Assembly: GCA_026390535.1 (NCBI GenBank)
Contig: JAPLFT010000152.1
Location: 1-6,258 of the forward strand
From: Pseudomonadota bacterium
GTDB taxonomy: Bacteria; Bdellovibrionota; JAFGOL01
Direction of reading: 5' to 3'
Length of the DNA stretch: 6,258 bases
The notes under the pieces are model-generated. The model was not told the origin of the DNA. It saw only the letters and a list, made by a program, of their open reading frames with translations, and did no database searches. The translations under genes were made by a program, and so were the position numbers. Shown in pieces: positions 6,257 through 6,258 of the stretch (position 1 is its first letter; the number at the start of each line of letters is the position of its first letter).

Positions 6257-6258
6257 TA

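Overview
The window is a compact, AT-rich bacterial housekeeping locus in two convergent halves. The + strand half (1-1742) carries the 3' part of pnp (polynucleotide phosphorylase) and a complete dut (dUTPase). The - strand half, read from the right edge, runs rpmA (L27), obg, nadD, rlmH and a glutamine-dependent nadE. The halves meet tail to tail near 2161/2164. The rpmA-obg-nadD-rlmH order is widespread in bacteria. L27 starts directly at MAHKKAGG, without the cleavable N-terminal extension typical of Firmicutes, so a Firmicute is unlikely. Moderate AT content, a two-domain nadE and the absence of rsfS between nadD and rlmH would fit an uncultured lineage such as Omnitrophota or Elusimicrobiota, but nothing here proves that.

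Layout: pnp C-terminal half (1-1230); a strong intrinsic terminator (1246-1272); dut (1296-1742); a frameshifted, unrecognised reading frame beginning with a hydrophobic segment (about 1771-2161); nadE (- strand, 2164-3654, with coding-like sequence upstream to about 3735); rlmH (- strand, 3722-4123); nadD (- strand, 4128-4727); obg (- strand, 4729-5715); a 250-bp gap with a long inverted repeat around a GC-rich core (5730-5887) and the rpmA terminator (5912-5944); rpmA (- strand, 5966-6256).

The obg-nadD-rlmH-nadE genes are packed within a few bases and look co-transcribed. They combine ribosome maturation (Obg, RlmH) with the last two steps of NAD synthesis (NadD makes deamido-NAD, NadE amidates it). 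The main surprise is the rlmH/nadE junction. RlmH loses its conserved C-terminal tail exactly where NadE loses its N-terminal start, and recognisable NadE sequence, including the catalytic FPEL glutamate, continues without a start codon into the end of rlmH. One deletion of at least about 150 bp, real or an assembly error, explains both. The second oddity is the broken frame after dut, and the third is the inverted-repeat element next to the obg ribosome binding site. I found no clearly new defence system, CRISPR array, tRNA or rRNA.
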